From NCBI RefSeq assembly GCF_000372725.1, contig NW_005197198.1, positions 356,386-420,385 on the forward strand: DNA of 64,000 bases, read 5' to 3'. The position numbers and the translations under genes are program-made. Numbering within the stretch: the first letter of the stretch is position 1; each line of letters opens with the position of its first letter. This DNA comes from Emiliania huxleyi CCMP1516. Lineage: Eukaryota > Haptophyta > Isochrysidales > Noelaerhabdaceae. The notes under the pieces were generated by a model. It made no database searches. It worked only from the letters and a program-made list of their open reading frames with translations, and had not been told where the DNA came from. Below are positions 21,438 through 30,113 of this stretch, piece by piece.

Positions 21438-23323
21438 TTAACGCCTTGACGGTGACGCCCCTTCCGCGGCTGGCGAGCCACCGCTCGGTAGCAGCGGGAC
21501 GGTGATGGCCGAATGCGCATGCATCGCTGTCGGCAGCGCGAGGCTGTCCACGGTGCGCCAGCCGGATCGGCCGCCCTCGCCCTTTGCGGCGGTGAGCGTG
21601 CACGCGGGCAGCCGCGAGAGGAGTCGCTGCACGTGGGGCTCGTCGAGCGCGAGCGAGCGCACCTGCTCACAGCAAGGGGTGTGAAGAGTGACGCTGTTCA
21701 CAGGTGGGGCTCGTCGAGCGCGAGCGAGCGCACGTGTAAGGAGGACTCGTACCGCACGCGCTGCTCCGTTGAGTCGGACGCGGCGGCAGCGCTGCGCCTA
21801 AAGGGGAGGTGAGGCCGGGCAAACGTCTCCACACGCAGCAGTGCGGGGCTCTCCCCCTCCCCTCCGCACCTCGACGTCCGCGAGACGGGCGAAGGGGCTC
21901 CGCGAGATTGAGAGAAGAGGAACCACCGCGGCGGTGAGAGTGCAAGGGCCGGTCCGGTGTGTGCGGGCTGTGCGCGCGCGCGCGCGCGTGTGTGCGTGTG
22001 TGCGCGTGTGTGGAGGGGGGTGGTGGTGGGGGGTAAGGGAGTGGGAAACGGGGGGGGGGGGGGGTTAAGGGAGTAGGAAGGGGGGGGGGGGAGTGGGGAG
22101 GGGGGGGGGGGGAAGGGGGGTTGCGCCTCGCGTCTGGGTCCGCCAGCAGCTTCGCCGCGTACTCGACGGGCGGCGCCGGGCCGGCCGAGGCGGCATCCCC
22201 CTCTCGCGCCACCCGAGCCAGCAGACCCCTAGTGTCGAGCGGCGGCGGCAGGTCCTCGTACCGGCCCTCCCAGCGCGCCGTCGAGCCGTCGAAACGTCCT
22301 GTTCACAGCAGGAGGGTGTGAAGAGGCGTCCACGCCCTCCCAGCGCGCCGTCCGTGGAAAACGCCGCCACGACCCTCGTCCACCCCGCCAGAGATGTAGA
22401 GCCCGCCCTGCACGACGGAGAGGTCCGCGCCTGTTCACAGCGAGGCGTGTGAAGAGACGCTGTTCACACCTGCCGTTGCACGACGGAGAGGTCCGCGCCG
22501 ACGCGACCCGCCGAGCTCACCTCTCCCAGGCTGCTCCACTCGCCAACGGTCCACAGCGGCACGTTCGTGATCGAGAAGCCCTCGCCGTGCTGCTGCTGGA
22601 ACGCCCACTTGCCTGGCTCGTCCGGCAGGTGTGAACAGCGTCTCTTCACACCTCTTGCTGTGAACAGCGCCCACTTGCCTGGCTCGTCCGGCGGCAGCAG
22701 GAAGCGGAAGCAGCTCACGCGGCACGGCAGCGCCGCAACGCGCGGGGCGACGCCTGACATGACGGAGGCCATTGGGCGAGCTGACTCCTCTCAGACCCGA
22801 CTGCGTGCCGCCCCCCCCCCCCTGGCTTCCGTCGCGCCTGTGTAGCCTGGCGCGCGCGCCGGGCGGCCGGACGAAACGAGGAGGTGCTGCCCCCACTCGA
22901 CCGCCTAGGAGACGGTTCCTAGACGGTTCCTAGGAGGTTCCTCGACGGCTCCCACACCTGCCTCCGCTCGACCGCCCCGTGCGCGCTCACGCCGAGCTCG
23001 GCGGGGCACAAGTCAGACGTCGCTCGGCTCGAGGGTGGGGTGCGGCTCGTCTTGACGGCCTGGGAGAAGGTTCCTAGAAGGTTCCTAGAAGGCTCGAGGG
23101 TGGGGTGCGGCTCGTCTTGACGGCCTAGGAGAAGGTTCCTAGAAGGTTCCTAGAAGGCTCGAGGGTGGGGTGCGGCTCGTCTTGACGGCCTGGTGCACGA
23201 GCAGGGCGGGCTCGGGTAAGGGAAGGAGGTGTGGAGGAGGCGGAGGCGGAGGAGGAGGCGGAGGAGGAGGAGGAGGAGGAGGAGGAGGAGGCGGAGGAGG
23301 AGGAGGAGGAGGAGGAGGCGGAG

Positions 23324-23355
<32 letters not shown>

Positions 23356-25525
23356 GGAGGAGGAGGCGGAGGAGGAGGACGAGGACGAGGGGCGGGAGTA
23401 CACGTACGGATGCAGCGAACCAGGCGGCCACACGTCGCTGCTGCCGCCGCACTCTCTCGGCTGCAGAGGCCCGTGTGTCCCGCACTCTCTCGGCTGCAGA
23501 GGCCCGTGTGTCCCGCACTCTCTCGGCTGCAGAGGCCCGTGTGTCCCGCACTCTCTCGGCTGCAGAGGCCCGTGTGTCCCGCACTCTCTCGGCTGCAGAG
23601 GCCCGTGTGTCCCGCACTCTCTCGGCTGCAGAGGCCCGTGTGTCCCGCACTCTCTCGGCTGCAGAGGCCCGTGTGTCCCGCACTCTCTCGGCTGCAGAGG
23701 CCCGTGTGTCCCGCACTCTCTCGGCTGCAGAGGCCCGTGTGTCCCGCACTCTCTCGGCTGCAGAGGCCCGTGTGTCCCGCACTCTCTCGGCTGCAGAGGC
23801 CCGTGTGTCCCGCACTCTCTCGGCTGCAGAGGCCCGTGTGTCCCGCACTCTCTCGGCTGCAGAGGCCCGTGTGTCCCGCACTCTCTCGGCTGCAGAGGCC
23901 CGTGTGTCCCGCACTCTCTCGGCTGCAGAGGCCCGTGTGTCCCGCATCTAGGTGTGTGGCGGCCCTCCAGCCGCACTCCGGCCGCAGCGTGTTGTACGCC
24001 CACAGGACGGCACCCTCCTCCGACTCGTGCACTGTTCACAGCAAGAGGTGTGAAGAGACGCTGTTCACACCTGCAGGACGGCACCCTCCGACTCGTGCAC
24101 GCCCCCAGGGGTAGTGGTGCGCGCCAGAACGACCAGCCGGCCCCACACCTGTTCACAGCTCGAGGTGTGAAGAGAAACTGTCCACGGGCGCCAGAAGGAC
24201 CAGCCGGCCCCACACCGCCGCGACCGGCGCGAAGGCGAGTTGGCCGCCCGAGGAAGGGCCGCCGCCCGCCTAGGAGAAGGCTCCTAGAAGGTTCCTAGAA
24301 GGTTCCTCGAGTTGGCCGCCCGAGGGAAGGGCCGCCGCCCGCCTAGGAGAAGGCTCCTAGAAGGTTCCTAGAAGGTTCCTCGAGTTGGCCGCCCGAGGGA
24401 AGGGCCGCCGCCCGCCTAGGAGAAGGCTCCTAGAAGGTTCCTAGAAGGTTCCTCGAGTTGGCCGCCCGAGGAAGGGCCGCCGCCCGCCTAGGAGAAGGCT
24501 CCTAGAAGGTTCCTAGAAGGTTCCTCGAGTTGGCCGCCCGAGGAAGGGCCGCCGCCCGCCTAGGAGAAGGCTCCTAGAAGGTTCCTAGAAGGTTCCTCGA
24601 GTTGGCCGCCCGAGGAGGGGCCGCCGCCCGCCTAGGAGAAGGCTCCTAGAAGGTTCCTAGAAGGTTCCTCAGGTTGGCCGCCCGAGGAGGGGCCGCCGCC
24701 CGCCCGAGAGGGAAGGTCCTCGAGGGGCTGCCACCCGCCCCCCCTCGCGCCCAGGTCGAGCACCACTGCGTCTGCCGCGCCGTCCGGCTGCACGTACGTC
24801 CCTCCCACGATGTACACCTTGCCATCGATGTGCGCGCCGCCGCACCCGTGCCGCGCCGTCGGCATCGCAGGCAGCGGCGCCGCGGCCCGCGCGATGGCGT
24901 CGTACTCGAACGCCGACGCGAAGAAGCGCGACGTGCGGCCCGGGTGGTCGTCGCAACCTCCGGCGACGACGAAGCGGCCAGCGCCGACGCTCACCACTGC
25001 GCAGTCGATCCGCACGATACCGTCTGCGACCCGGTCCGCGCCGTGCACGCGAGGCCCTCCAGGCGCGCGGCCGTGGAGAGGCCGCCAGACGAGCCCGCCT
25101 CGCTCGATGCCGACGGCGCTCCACTCGGGCACCATCCTCCCGAGCGAGTAGCCGGAGGTGAGGGCGAGCGTCTCGCGCGGCGAAAAGTGTTTGGCCACCT
25201 CGAGCGCGAGCCCCTCCTCGCCGTGGAACTTTTCAACCAGGAAGGCCCGTGCGACGCGGAGCTCGAGCTGCCGCTCCCACACAATGCGAGTCAGGAGGGC
25301 GGTGCGGTCCTGCGCGCGGCTCATCTTGAGCAGGTTTCCGCGCCGGATCGAGAGGCCTTTCCGGCTGCCATGCAGCAGCTGCACCTTGAGCCGTTCGCCA
25401 CTGCTGTCGAGCACTCGTGCGGGCTCAAAGTTGTGCTGCCGTGAGAACTCCAGCCCGACGATGACGACGAGATCGTTCTCCGTCAGGGCCAGCGAGTCGA
25501 AGCGCGATAAGATCTGCTCCGTCAT
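21438..25525 (-). CDS. Kelch-repeat protein, many introns and exon-segment duplications
   Basis: Start at 25525 (MTEQILSRFDSLALTEND). The N-terminal part contains an SH3-like strand pattern (LVVIVGLEFSRQHNFEPARV). Kelch blades follow: GRFVVAGGCDDHPGRTSRFF, GKVYIVGGTYVQPDGAADAV, VWGRLVVLARTTTPGG, ADLSVVQGGLYISGGVDEGR and a last blade ending AMHAHSAITVPLLPSGG; TAA at 21438-21440. Kelch propellers bind partner proteins; cellular role unknown. Introns placed by frame: 21663-21733 (GT-AG), 21798-22126 (GC-AG), 22431-22498 (GC-AG), 22613-22678 (GC-AG, donor GCAAGT) and 24149-24215 (GT-AG). Others around 22299-22333 (best as GA-AG), 22905-23160, 23449-23943 and 24238-24700 are repeat arrays whose exact splicing is unclear. 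A Ser-rich microsatellite (23226-23393) appears coding. One gene is assumed; two adjacent kelch genes cannot be excluded. Confidence 0.7.
21663..21701 (-). repeat. Family-A element with 30-bp flanking duplication
   Basis: A 39-bp copy between two perfect 30-bp copies of coding sequence (21633-21662 and 21704-21733). The intron 21663-21733 consists of one duplicate plus the element. Confidence 0.9.
22299..22333 (-). repeat. Family-A element
   Basis: A shortened copy, flanked by duplicated GACGGCGCGCTGGGAGGGC on both sides. The frame of the kelch protein (FHG then RFDGSTARWEGRYEDL) is restored only if a GA donor in the first duplicate is used. Confidence 0.75.
22431..22467 (-). repeat. Family-A element with 22-bp flanking duplication
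   Basis: Exact 37-bp copy. The duplicated exon starts GCGCGGACCTCTCCGTCGTG. The GC-AG intron 22431-22498 restores GRVGADLSVVQGGLYISGG. Confidence 0.9.
22631..22667 (+). repeat. Family-A element in inverted orientation, 25-bp flanking duplication
   Basis: The only copy that is antisense to its gene. Flanks 22602-22626 and 22668-22692 are perfect 25-bp copies. Both splice sites (CCAG-GCAAGT donor, CCAG acceptor) then lie inside the duplicate rather than the element. Confidence 0.9.
23041..23161 (-). repeat. Family-B introner-like repeats with co-duplicated exon segment
   Basis: Two full units of a coding segment beginning GCCGTCAAGACGAGCCGCAC plus CCTTCTAGGAACCTTCTAGG and a CTCCTAG or CTCCCAG end, then the exon continues. 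A related single insertion lies at 22905-22950. Confidence 0.75.
23226..23393 (-). repeat. GGA/GGC triplet microsatellite encoding poly-Ser
   Basis: About 55 triplets of GGA with interspersed GGC (plus strand). In the kelch frame it codes Ser with occasional Ala. The opposite frames give poly-Gly, poly-Glu, poly-Pro or poly-Arg artefacts. Confidence 0.9.
23449..23943 (-). repeat. 33-bp tandem repeat, 15 copies
   Basis: Unit GCACTCTCTCGGCTGCAGAG plus GCCCGTGTGTCCC, essentially identical in all copies. It is a multiple of three, so three frames stay open. A single GC-AG intron from the first unit (GAT-GCGGGACAC) to the last CTGCAG would join THLD to PRECGGSSDVWPPGSLH, which looks like continuous kelch sequence, so the array is probably intronic. 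Confidence 0.85.
24032..24068 (-). repeat. Family-A element
   Basis: A 37-bp copy flanked by duplicated sequence (CACGAGTCGGAGG and GTGCCGTCCTG on both sides), the right copy lacking three bases. Confidence 0.85.
24149..24185 (-). repeat. Family-A element; donor locus of the GT31 intron copy
   Basis: A 37-bp copy flanked by about 29-nt copies of exon sequence (CCAGCCGGCCCCACAC shared). The GT-AG intron is 24149-24215, and its copy is at 8165-8231. Confidence 0.9.
24238..24700 (-). repeat. About 77-bp tandem array of exon segment plus family-B element, six copies
   Basis: Each unit is 33-34 nt of kelch coding sequence (AGGGPSSGGQL) plus about 39-44 nt of family B (GAGGAACCTTCTAGGAACC to CTCCTAG). 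Two units carry one extra G, which would break the frame if all copies were exons. Confidence 0.9.
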
Positions 25526-25955
25526 GGCCGCTCCGGGCGAGTAGTCGCGGAGCCGGCGAAAGCGGCAAGAGGGGGGGGGGGGCCGGGGGGGGGGGGCAGG
25601 TGTATACCCGGGTACTGTCCAGTTTTGCTGTTCACAGCTAGGGACGGCCTCTGCGGCAAAGTCAAACCACCCCACCGTCCCTCCCACCGCAGCAAACCTT
25701 CGGCTCCCGCTCAGAGGCTCGCCGCGCCCGTGCGGCGCGCCGAGGCGGCGCCGAGGCCGGCGCCTTGCACCCGGCCCGCGGCCGGCACCGCCTCGCCCCA
25801 CAACTGACCGCCCTGCGGCCCCTGCGCAGGCGTACCACAGCGTCGCTCAAAAAGCGACGCCCGGGTGTGGGCTGCTCCCTTGCCCCGTCACCCGCCGCGC
25901 CCTCGCCCGGCCGCCTCACCGCTCACGGAGCGCTCGGCTGCCAGGGTTCGTGAGT
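25526..25955. other. 5' region of the kelch gene
   Basis: No separate gene. It contains a G/C homopolymer tract (25571-25602) and a truncated family-A end (CTGTTCACAGCTAGGG at 25629). Confidence 0.35.
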
Positions 25956-25974
25956 GAATTTTCACACTTTCACT

Positions 25975-26007
25975 TTCACATGTGAATTCATGTGAATTTC
26001 ACATGAA
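25975..26007. repeat. Palindrome cluster
   Basis: TTCACATGTGAA (25975-25986) is a perfect 12-bp palindrome. It abuts an inverted pair TTCATGTGAA / TTCACATGAA (25987-25996 and 25998-26007) with a 1-nt spacer. The surroundings repeat TTTCAC several more times. It could be a binding-site cluster or a small foldback. Confidence 0.7.
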
Positions 26008-26336
26008 ACATTTCGGCCGCCCCCGTTTCACTGAAAATTTCACAAGTTCGACTACTTTCGAAGGCTCTGGCATCTCCGAGGCGGCAGCGGCGGAGGCGGC
26101 AGCAGTCGAGGCGGCAGCGGCGGAGGCGGCAGCGGAGAGAGCGGCGGTGCGCCTACCACTGCCGGCACCGGTAGGGATCTCTGTGCCACCAATGCCGCGC
26201 GTTCCTGCTTCCCTGCAGCGAGGCCGTGTGGTCAAGGCCGTGGTCGTCCCCAAGGCTCAAAGAACAGGGGCCCGCCCTCACTGCATCAAAACGCGGTGTT
26301 TGAAAGCGAGGAAGTGTAGAAAGGAGAAAGAGCCCA

Positions 26337-27267
26337 TCGCCGCCGCACCTACACCGCCGCCGCCGCCCTCCCGGTGGCAATAGCCCAAGTCGAAGAGTGC
26401 GCCCCGCCCTCGGTATCTGGGCGGCAGGCGGGACTAGAGTGGCACGCTGGTGCACGGATGGGGGCGCGAGCCGCCATCTTGGACTGTGAGGCGAGTATTT
26501 GCAACCGGGAGCTCGCCGCCGCCCCTACACCGCCGCGGCCGCCCTCCCGGTGGCAAATAATAGCCCAAGTCGAAGAGTGCGTCCCCCACCTTCGGTATCT
26601 GGGCGGCAGGCGGGACTAGAGAGGCACGCTGGTGCACGCATGGGGGCGCGAGCCGCCATCTTGGACTGTGAGGCGAGTATTTGCAACCGGGAGCTCGCCG
26701 CCGCCCCTACACCGCCGCCGCCGCCCTCCCGGTGGCAAATAATAGCCCAAGTCGAAGAGTGCGCCCCGCCCTCGGTATCTGGGCGGCAGGCGGGACTAGA
26801 GAGGCACGCTGGTGCACGGATGGGGGCGCGAGCCGCCATCTTGGACTGTGAGGCGAGTATTTGCAACCGGGAGCTCGCCGCCGCCCCTACACCGCCGCCG
26901 CCGCCCTCCCGGTGGCAAATAATAGCCCAAGTCGAAGAGTGCGCCCCGCCCTCGGTATCTGGGCGGCAGGCGGGACTAGAGAGGCACGCTGGTGCACGGA
27001 TGGGGGCGCGAGCCGCCATCTTGGACTGTGAGGCGAGTATTTGCAACCGGGAGCTCGCCGCCGCCCCTACACCGCCGCCGCCGCCCTCCCGGTGGCAAAT
27101 AATAGCCCAAGTCGAAGAGTGCGCCCCGCCCTCGGTATCTGGGCGGCAGGCGGGACTAGAGAGGCACGCTGGTGCGCGGATGGGGGCGCGAGCCGCCATC
27201 TTGGACTGTGAGGCGAGTATTTGCAACCGGGAGCTCGCCGCCGCACCTACACCGCCGCCGCCGCCCT
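26337..27267. repeat. 180-bp tandem satellite-like array, about five copies
   Basis: The unit includes GGTGGCAAATAATAGCCCAA, GGCGGCAGGCGGGACTAGAG, GCCGCCATCTTGGACTGTGA and GAGTATTTGCAACCGGGAGC. Copies are nearly identical; the first is slightly diverged and 1 nt longer. 180 is divisible by three, so long frames run through on both strands and should not be taken as genes. The array abuts the 3' end of a retroelement fragment. Confidence 0.95.
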
Positions 27268-27271
27268 CCCC

Positions 27272-27613
27272 GCACGCTAGCTCGTTCACCGTCTGCCACG
27301 CCACGGCGGTGTGGAGAACGACAGACAAGCGCTGCATCTGCAGCCCGTGCCAGTTCTTGGTGGTCCATGTGACCTCATCGAGGTGCTGAGCGTGCGAAAG
27401 TTTGTTACTCAGCTGGTCCGCCGCCTGCCGAAGAATTTTGCGGACGCCGTCCCCGAAGCCGCCAAACGTCTCGAAGTCGAGCAAACGCAGGTCGCACTTC
27501 TTCTCCCGCGCGAACCGGTAGTCGCCCTTCTCGTAGCGGGCCGTCACAGGTGCCCCCGCCTCCGCCTCCCCCTCACTCTCCCCCTCCTCCTCTTCCGCCG
27601 CATCCTCCGCCAA
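27272..27613 (-). mobile_element. 3' fragment of a LINE-like retroelement
   Basis: The minus frame reads YRFAREKKCDLRLLDFETFG, then LSNKLSHAQHLDEVTWTTKN and LQMQRLSVVLHTAVAWQTVN, closely matching the C-terminus of the larger copy at 51290-53250. It begins with an acidic stretch. Similarity stops at the ELACG codons, where the 180-bp array takes over. A partial, dead copy. Confidence 0.7.
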
Positions 27614-27712
27614 GAAAGAAGTTTAAAGAAACTCGGTTGCGCGTCGAAAGCGGACAAAGCCCACCCAGCGCAGCCTCATTCATTTGGCCACACGTCCGCG
27701 CGCTTCAACAGC

Positions 27713-28462
27713 ATGGCGTCAGCGATTCAGAGCATGGCGTCTGGAGGCTTCGATGCCACTTCTTCGACCCCATTTGTTCTCATCCAGGGACTCACCAGCA
27801 AGCCGGCACTCAACGGCATGCACGGCCTCGTCGTCGGCGAGCTCACTCCCAACGGCCGCGTACCCGTGGTGGTCGTGCCTCGCGAAAACGCACTGCCGCA
27901 AGGCGGCACCGACAAGGCCGCGATGCCGGTCAGCGTCGCTCTCAGGCCAACGAATACAACGCCCGCTCCGGATCAAACACCCGAGAACATGCACACCGCG
28001 TGGAATAACTTGGCGCTAGGCTTCCGGCAGGGCGGCGACTTCGCTACGGCCTTAGCTGCGTACATTGTTGCGGAGCGCGTCTGTCCGGGACACACAGTCA
28101 CGCTGTACAACACCATCGACCTGAATTTCGCCATGTTGCAGGAGCGCACAGGCGGGCCCACCGCTCAGGCCCGCCACCAGGAGCTGTTCACCACGCTCAT
28201 GTGCAAGCTGTTCAAGCCCGTGACCGACTCGCTACCCGACCATGGACGCGACATGGAAGCTAGCTTCGGCTTCGACCTCATCCCGGGCTACACGAGGAAG
28301 ATGTACCACATGGGGCTCGTCGCCGCAAACGACCCGCACCCATTCGGCTTTCGCGAACACACTGGCCCGCAGTCGAAGTCGAATTTCCGCCGGCTGTGGG
28401 CATGGGACCCGCTGCAGGGCGAGGGTCGGATCGTCGAGATCGACCTCACTTCGCATAGCTGA
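27713..28462 (+). CDS. Unrecognised 249-aa protein with SH3-like and TPR-like parts
   Basis: A single exon from ATG at 27713 to TGA at 28460-28462. Residues 18-52 (VLIQGLTSKPALNGMHGLVV) match the strand pattern of small SH3-like modules common in algal proteins. Residues 95-120 (AWNNLALGFRQGGDFATALA) look like one TPR helix pair. The C-terminal half has FGFDLIPGYTRKMYHMGLVA and a last stretch FRRLWAWDPLQGEGRIVEID. Good codon bias throughout and a clean stop before AT-rich sequence make it a real gene. Function unknown. Confidence 0.8.
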   Translation: MASAIQSMASGGFDATSSTPFVLIQGLTSKPALNGMHGLVVGELTPNGRVPVVVVPRENALPQGGTDKAAMPVSVALRPTNTTPAPDQTPENMHTAWNNLALGFRQGGDFATALAAYIVAERVCPGHTVTLYNTIDLNFAMLQERTGGPTAQARHQELFTTLMCKLFKPVTDSLPDHGRDMEASFGFDLIPGYTRKMYHMGLVAANDPHPFGFREHTGPQSKSNFRRLWAWDPLQGEGRIVEIDLTSHS

Positions 28463-30113
28463 GCCGGCTCTTCGCCTTAGTGCTTAGAGCTTAGTTTTCG
28501 TCCTAATATTTTTATTATTTTTATTATTACACGGTAAAAGTAATATTTTTTCGCGCAACACGCTGTGGGTCATCATCATCAACCTCACGCCCAGGGACCA
28601 GCGTCGGGGAGCTAACAAGCGCACCCTCCACACGATCGGCATCGGGCCGCTACGGGCACAAGTGAGCCCTGCCCAGCCCCAGGGCCAGGCCCTGCCCTGG
28701 GGGGTGCGCGGTCGCAGGGCCAACGACGGGTGCCAAGGAAGGGGTCGCTATGACTCCCCTGCATTAGAGCCGTATGCAACAAACATGGCTCTCAGAGGGA
28801 TAGTTGCAGATCGCACCCCTGGACGCGCCAGTATTTCTTTTCCCATGGTGTGTTAGTACCAGCACGTACCAGTCCGCGCCTCCCCTGAGAGAGATTTTTG
28901 AAGACGAACAAGAAATCTTCTTTCGCGCCTGTGTCGAGCCTGTCTAAATGAATAGAGCAGACATCCCCCGGAGAGTAGTTAGTTAGGAAGGTGAAGAACA
29001 GCCAGGCTCGGACTGGACACCAACGCGGTGTATCTGGGTATGCAGTATGGGTGGACGCGGCACCTGAGCCCTGGCTGTCAGGCTGTCAGGTGCTGTCAGG
29101 TGATCTGTCAGGCTGTCAGGCACTGTCAGGCACTGTCAGGTGCCTCTGTCAGACCAGCTGTCAGGTGCTGTCAGTGCTGTCGGGTGCTGTCGGGTGCTTG
29201 TCTGACATCAGAGGGGCTCCGTAGCTGTCGGGTGCTGTCGGAGCTGTCGGGTGTTGCTGTCAGACGCTGTCGGAGCTGTCAGAGCTGTCGGGCTGCTGCT
29301 GCTGTCAGAGACGCCGGTGCTGTCAGGTGCTGTCGGTTGGTGCAGTCGGGGTGCTGTCAGGCTCTGACACACTATCCACACTTATGACATTATCAAGAGG
29401 AGACCAGCGGGTACGCAGCTGCCCCCCTCCTACGGCGTGATCACGCCGGCAGGGGCGGCCGCCTGGGGAGCGCAGATGGCGGCGCAGGCGCAGGCGGCGG
29501 CGGCGGCAGCGCGGCACAGACGGCGGCGGCCACCCCCACCCAGACGCCGTAGGCATATGACTGTAGGGCCCCAGAAGGCTAGCTGGTAGCTTCATTTGTA
29601 GTAGCACAGCCGCCGGTGCGAGAGAGGGGTCCGCAGAGGTGGGGCGGGAGGGACGGAGGGTTGAGAGAGAGACCCATGACCAGCCCATGACTCATATGTG
29701 CTGTCCGGGTTTGTTGTCAGGCTGTCAGACCAGGGCTCAGCGCGGCACACGGCACAGCTGCACACTGCGCGTCGTGCACAACCCTGCCACCCATCCCGCG
29801 CCTCAGCCAGCGTCGGAAAATTCGAGCTGGCGTCATACCCGGAAGCAGGCGCAGACGGCCGCGGCGCGGGGTGGACATCGCGAGAAAAAGAAATGTCTAA
29901 ATAAACATGTCATTGTGACCCAACTTGCTCTCCCGCTTCTCCCGTACGCATGCCCATATGCACCCCGCCACGCACCAAGACCTGCAAACCCGTCGTTGCA
30001 AAATATATCTTCCCGCCCCCCACGCTGGATGCACGTGGCACCGCGCCGCGCGCACGTGACACGAGCAGCGGTCTCACGCGTGCATCCAGGAATCCGGCGC
30101 GGCGTGAGACCTC
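28463..30113. other. Intergenic region with minisatellite and remnants
   Basis: AT-rich just after the stop (28500-28555). A short coding-like remnant at 28563-28660 reads VIIINLTPRDQRRGANKRTL but has no start or clear end. A GCTGTCAGGT minisatellite fills 29078-29362. An orphan RCC1-type leader (GGGGTGGACATCGCGAGAAA) is at 29870. No intact gene. Confidence 0.5.
29078..29362. repeat. Degenerate GCTGTCAGGT minisatellite
   Basis: Period about 9-11, with CTGTCAGG and CTGTCGG variants repeated more than 25 times. A few isolated units occur at 29713-29730. It resembles the short-period repeats inside introns elsewhere in the window. Confidence 0.85.

Noticed and set aside
22020..22130. Long G runs as a telomere or G-quadruplex island
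   Set aside because: They lie inside a kelch intron fixed by frame (21798-22126) and lack a telomere-type unit; homopolymer length is also uncertain.
23170..24114. Poly-Gly, poly-Glu, poly-Arg and poly-Pro frames over the GGA/GGC tract
   Set aside because: Artefacts of a triplet microsatellite; only the poly-Ser frame connects to kelch sequence.
23449..24700. CRISPR-like look of the 33-bp and 77-bp arrays
   Set aside because: Tandem copies have no variable spacers, lie inside a spliced eukaryotic gene, and there are no cas genes.
26499..27389. 296-aa plus-strand ORF of 60-residue repeats
   Set aside because: It exists only because the satellite unit is 180 bp; there is an equally long frame on the other strand and no start context.
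29323..29688. Minus-strand ORF over the GCTGTCAGG minisatellite edge
   Set aside because: Translation of simple repeat and Arg-rich sequence without a domain or start context.
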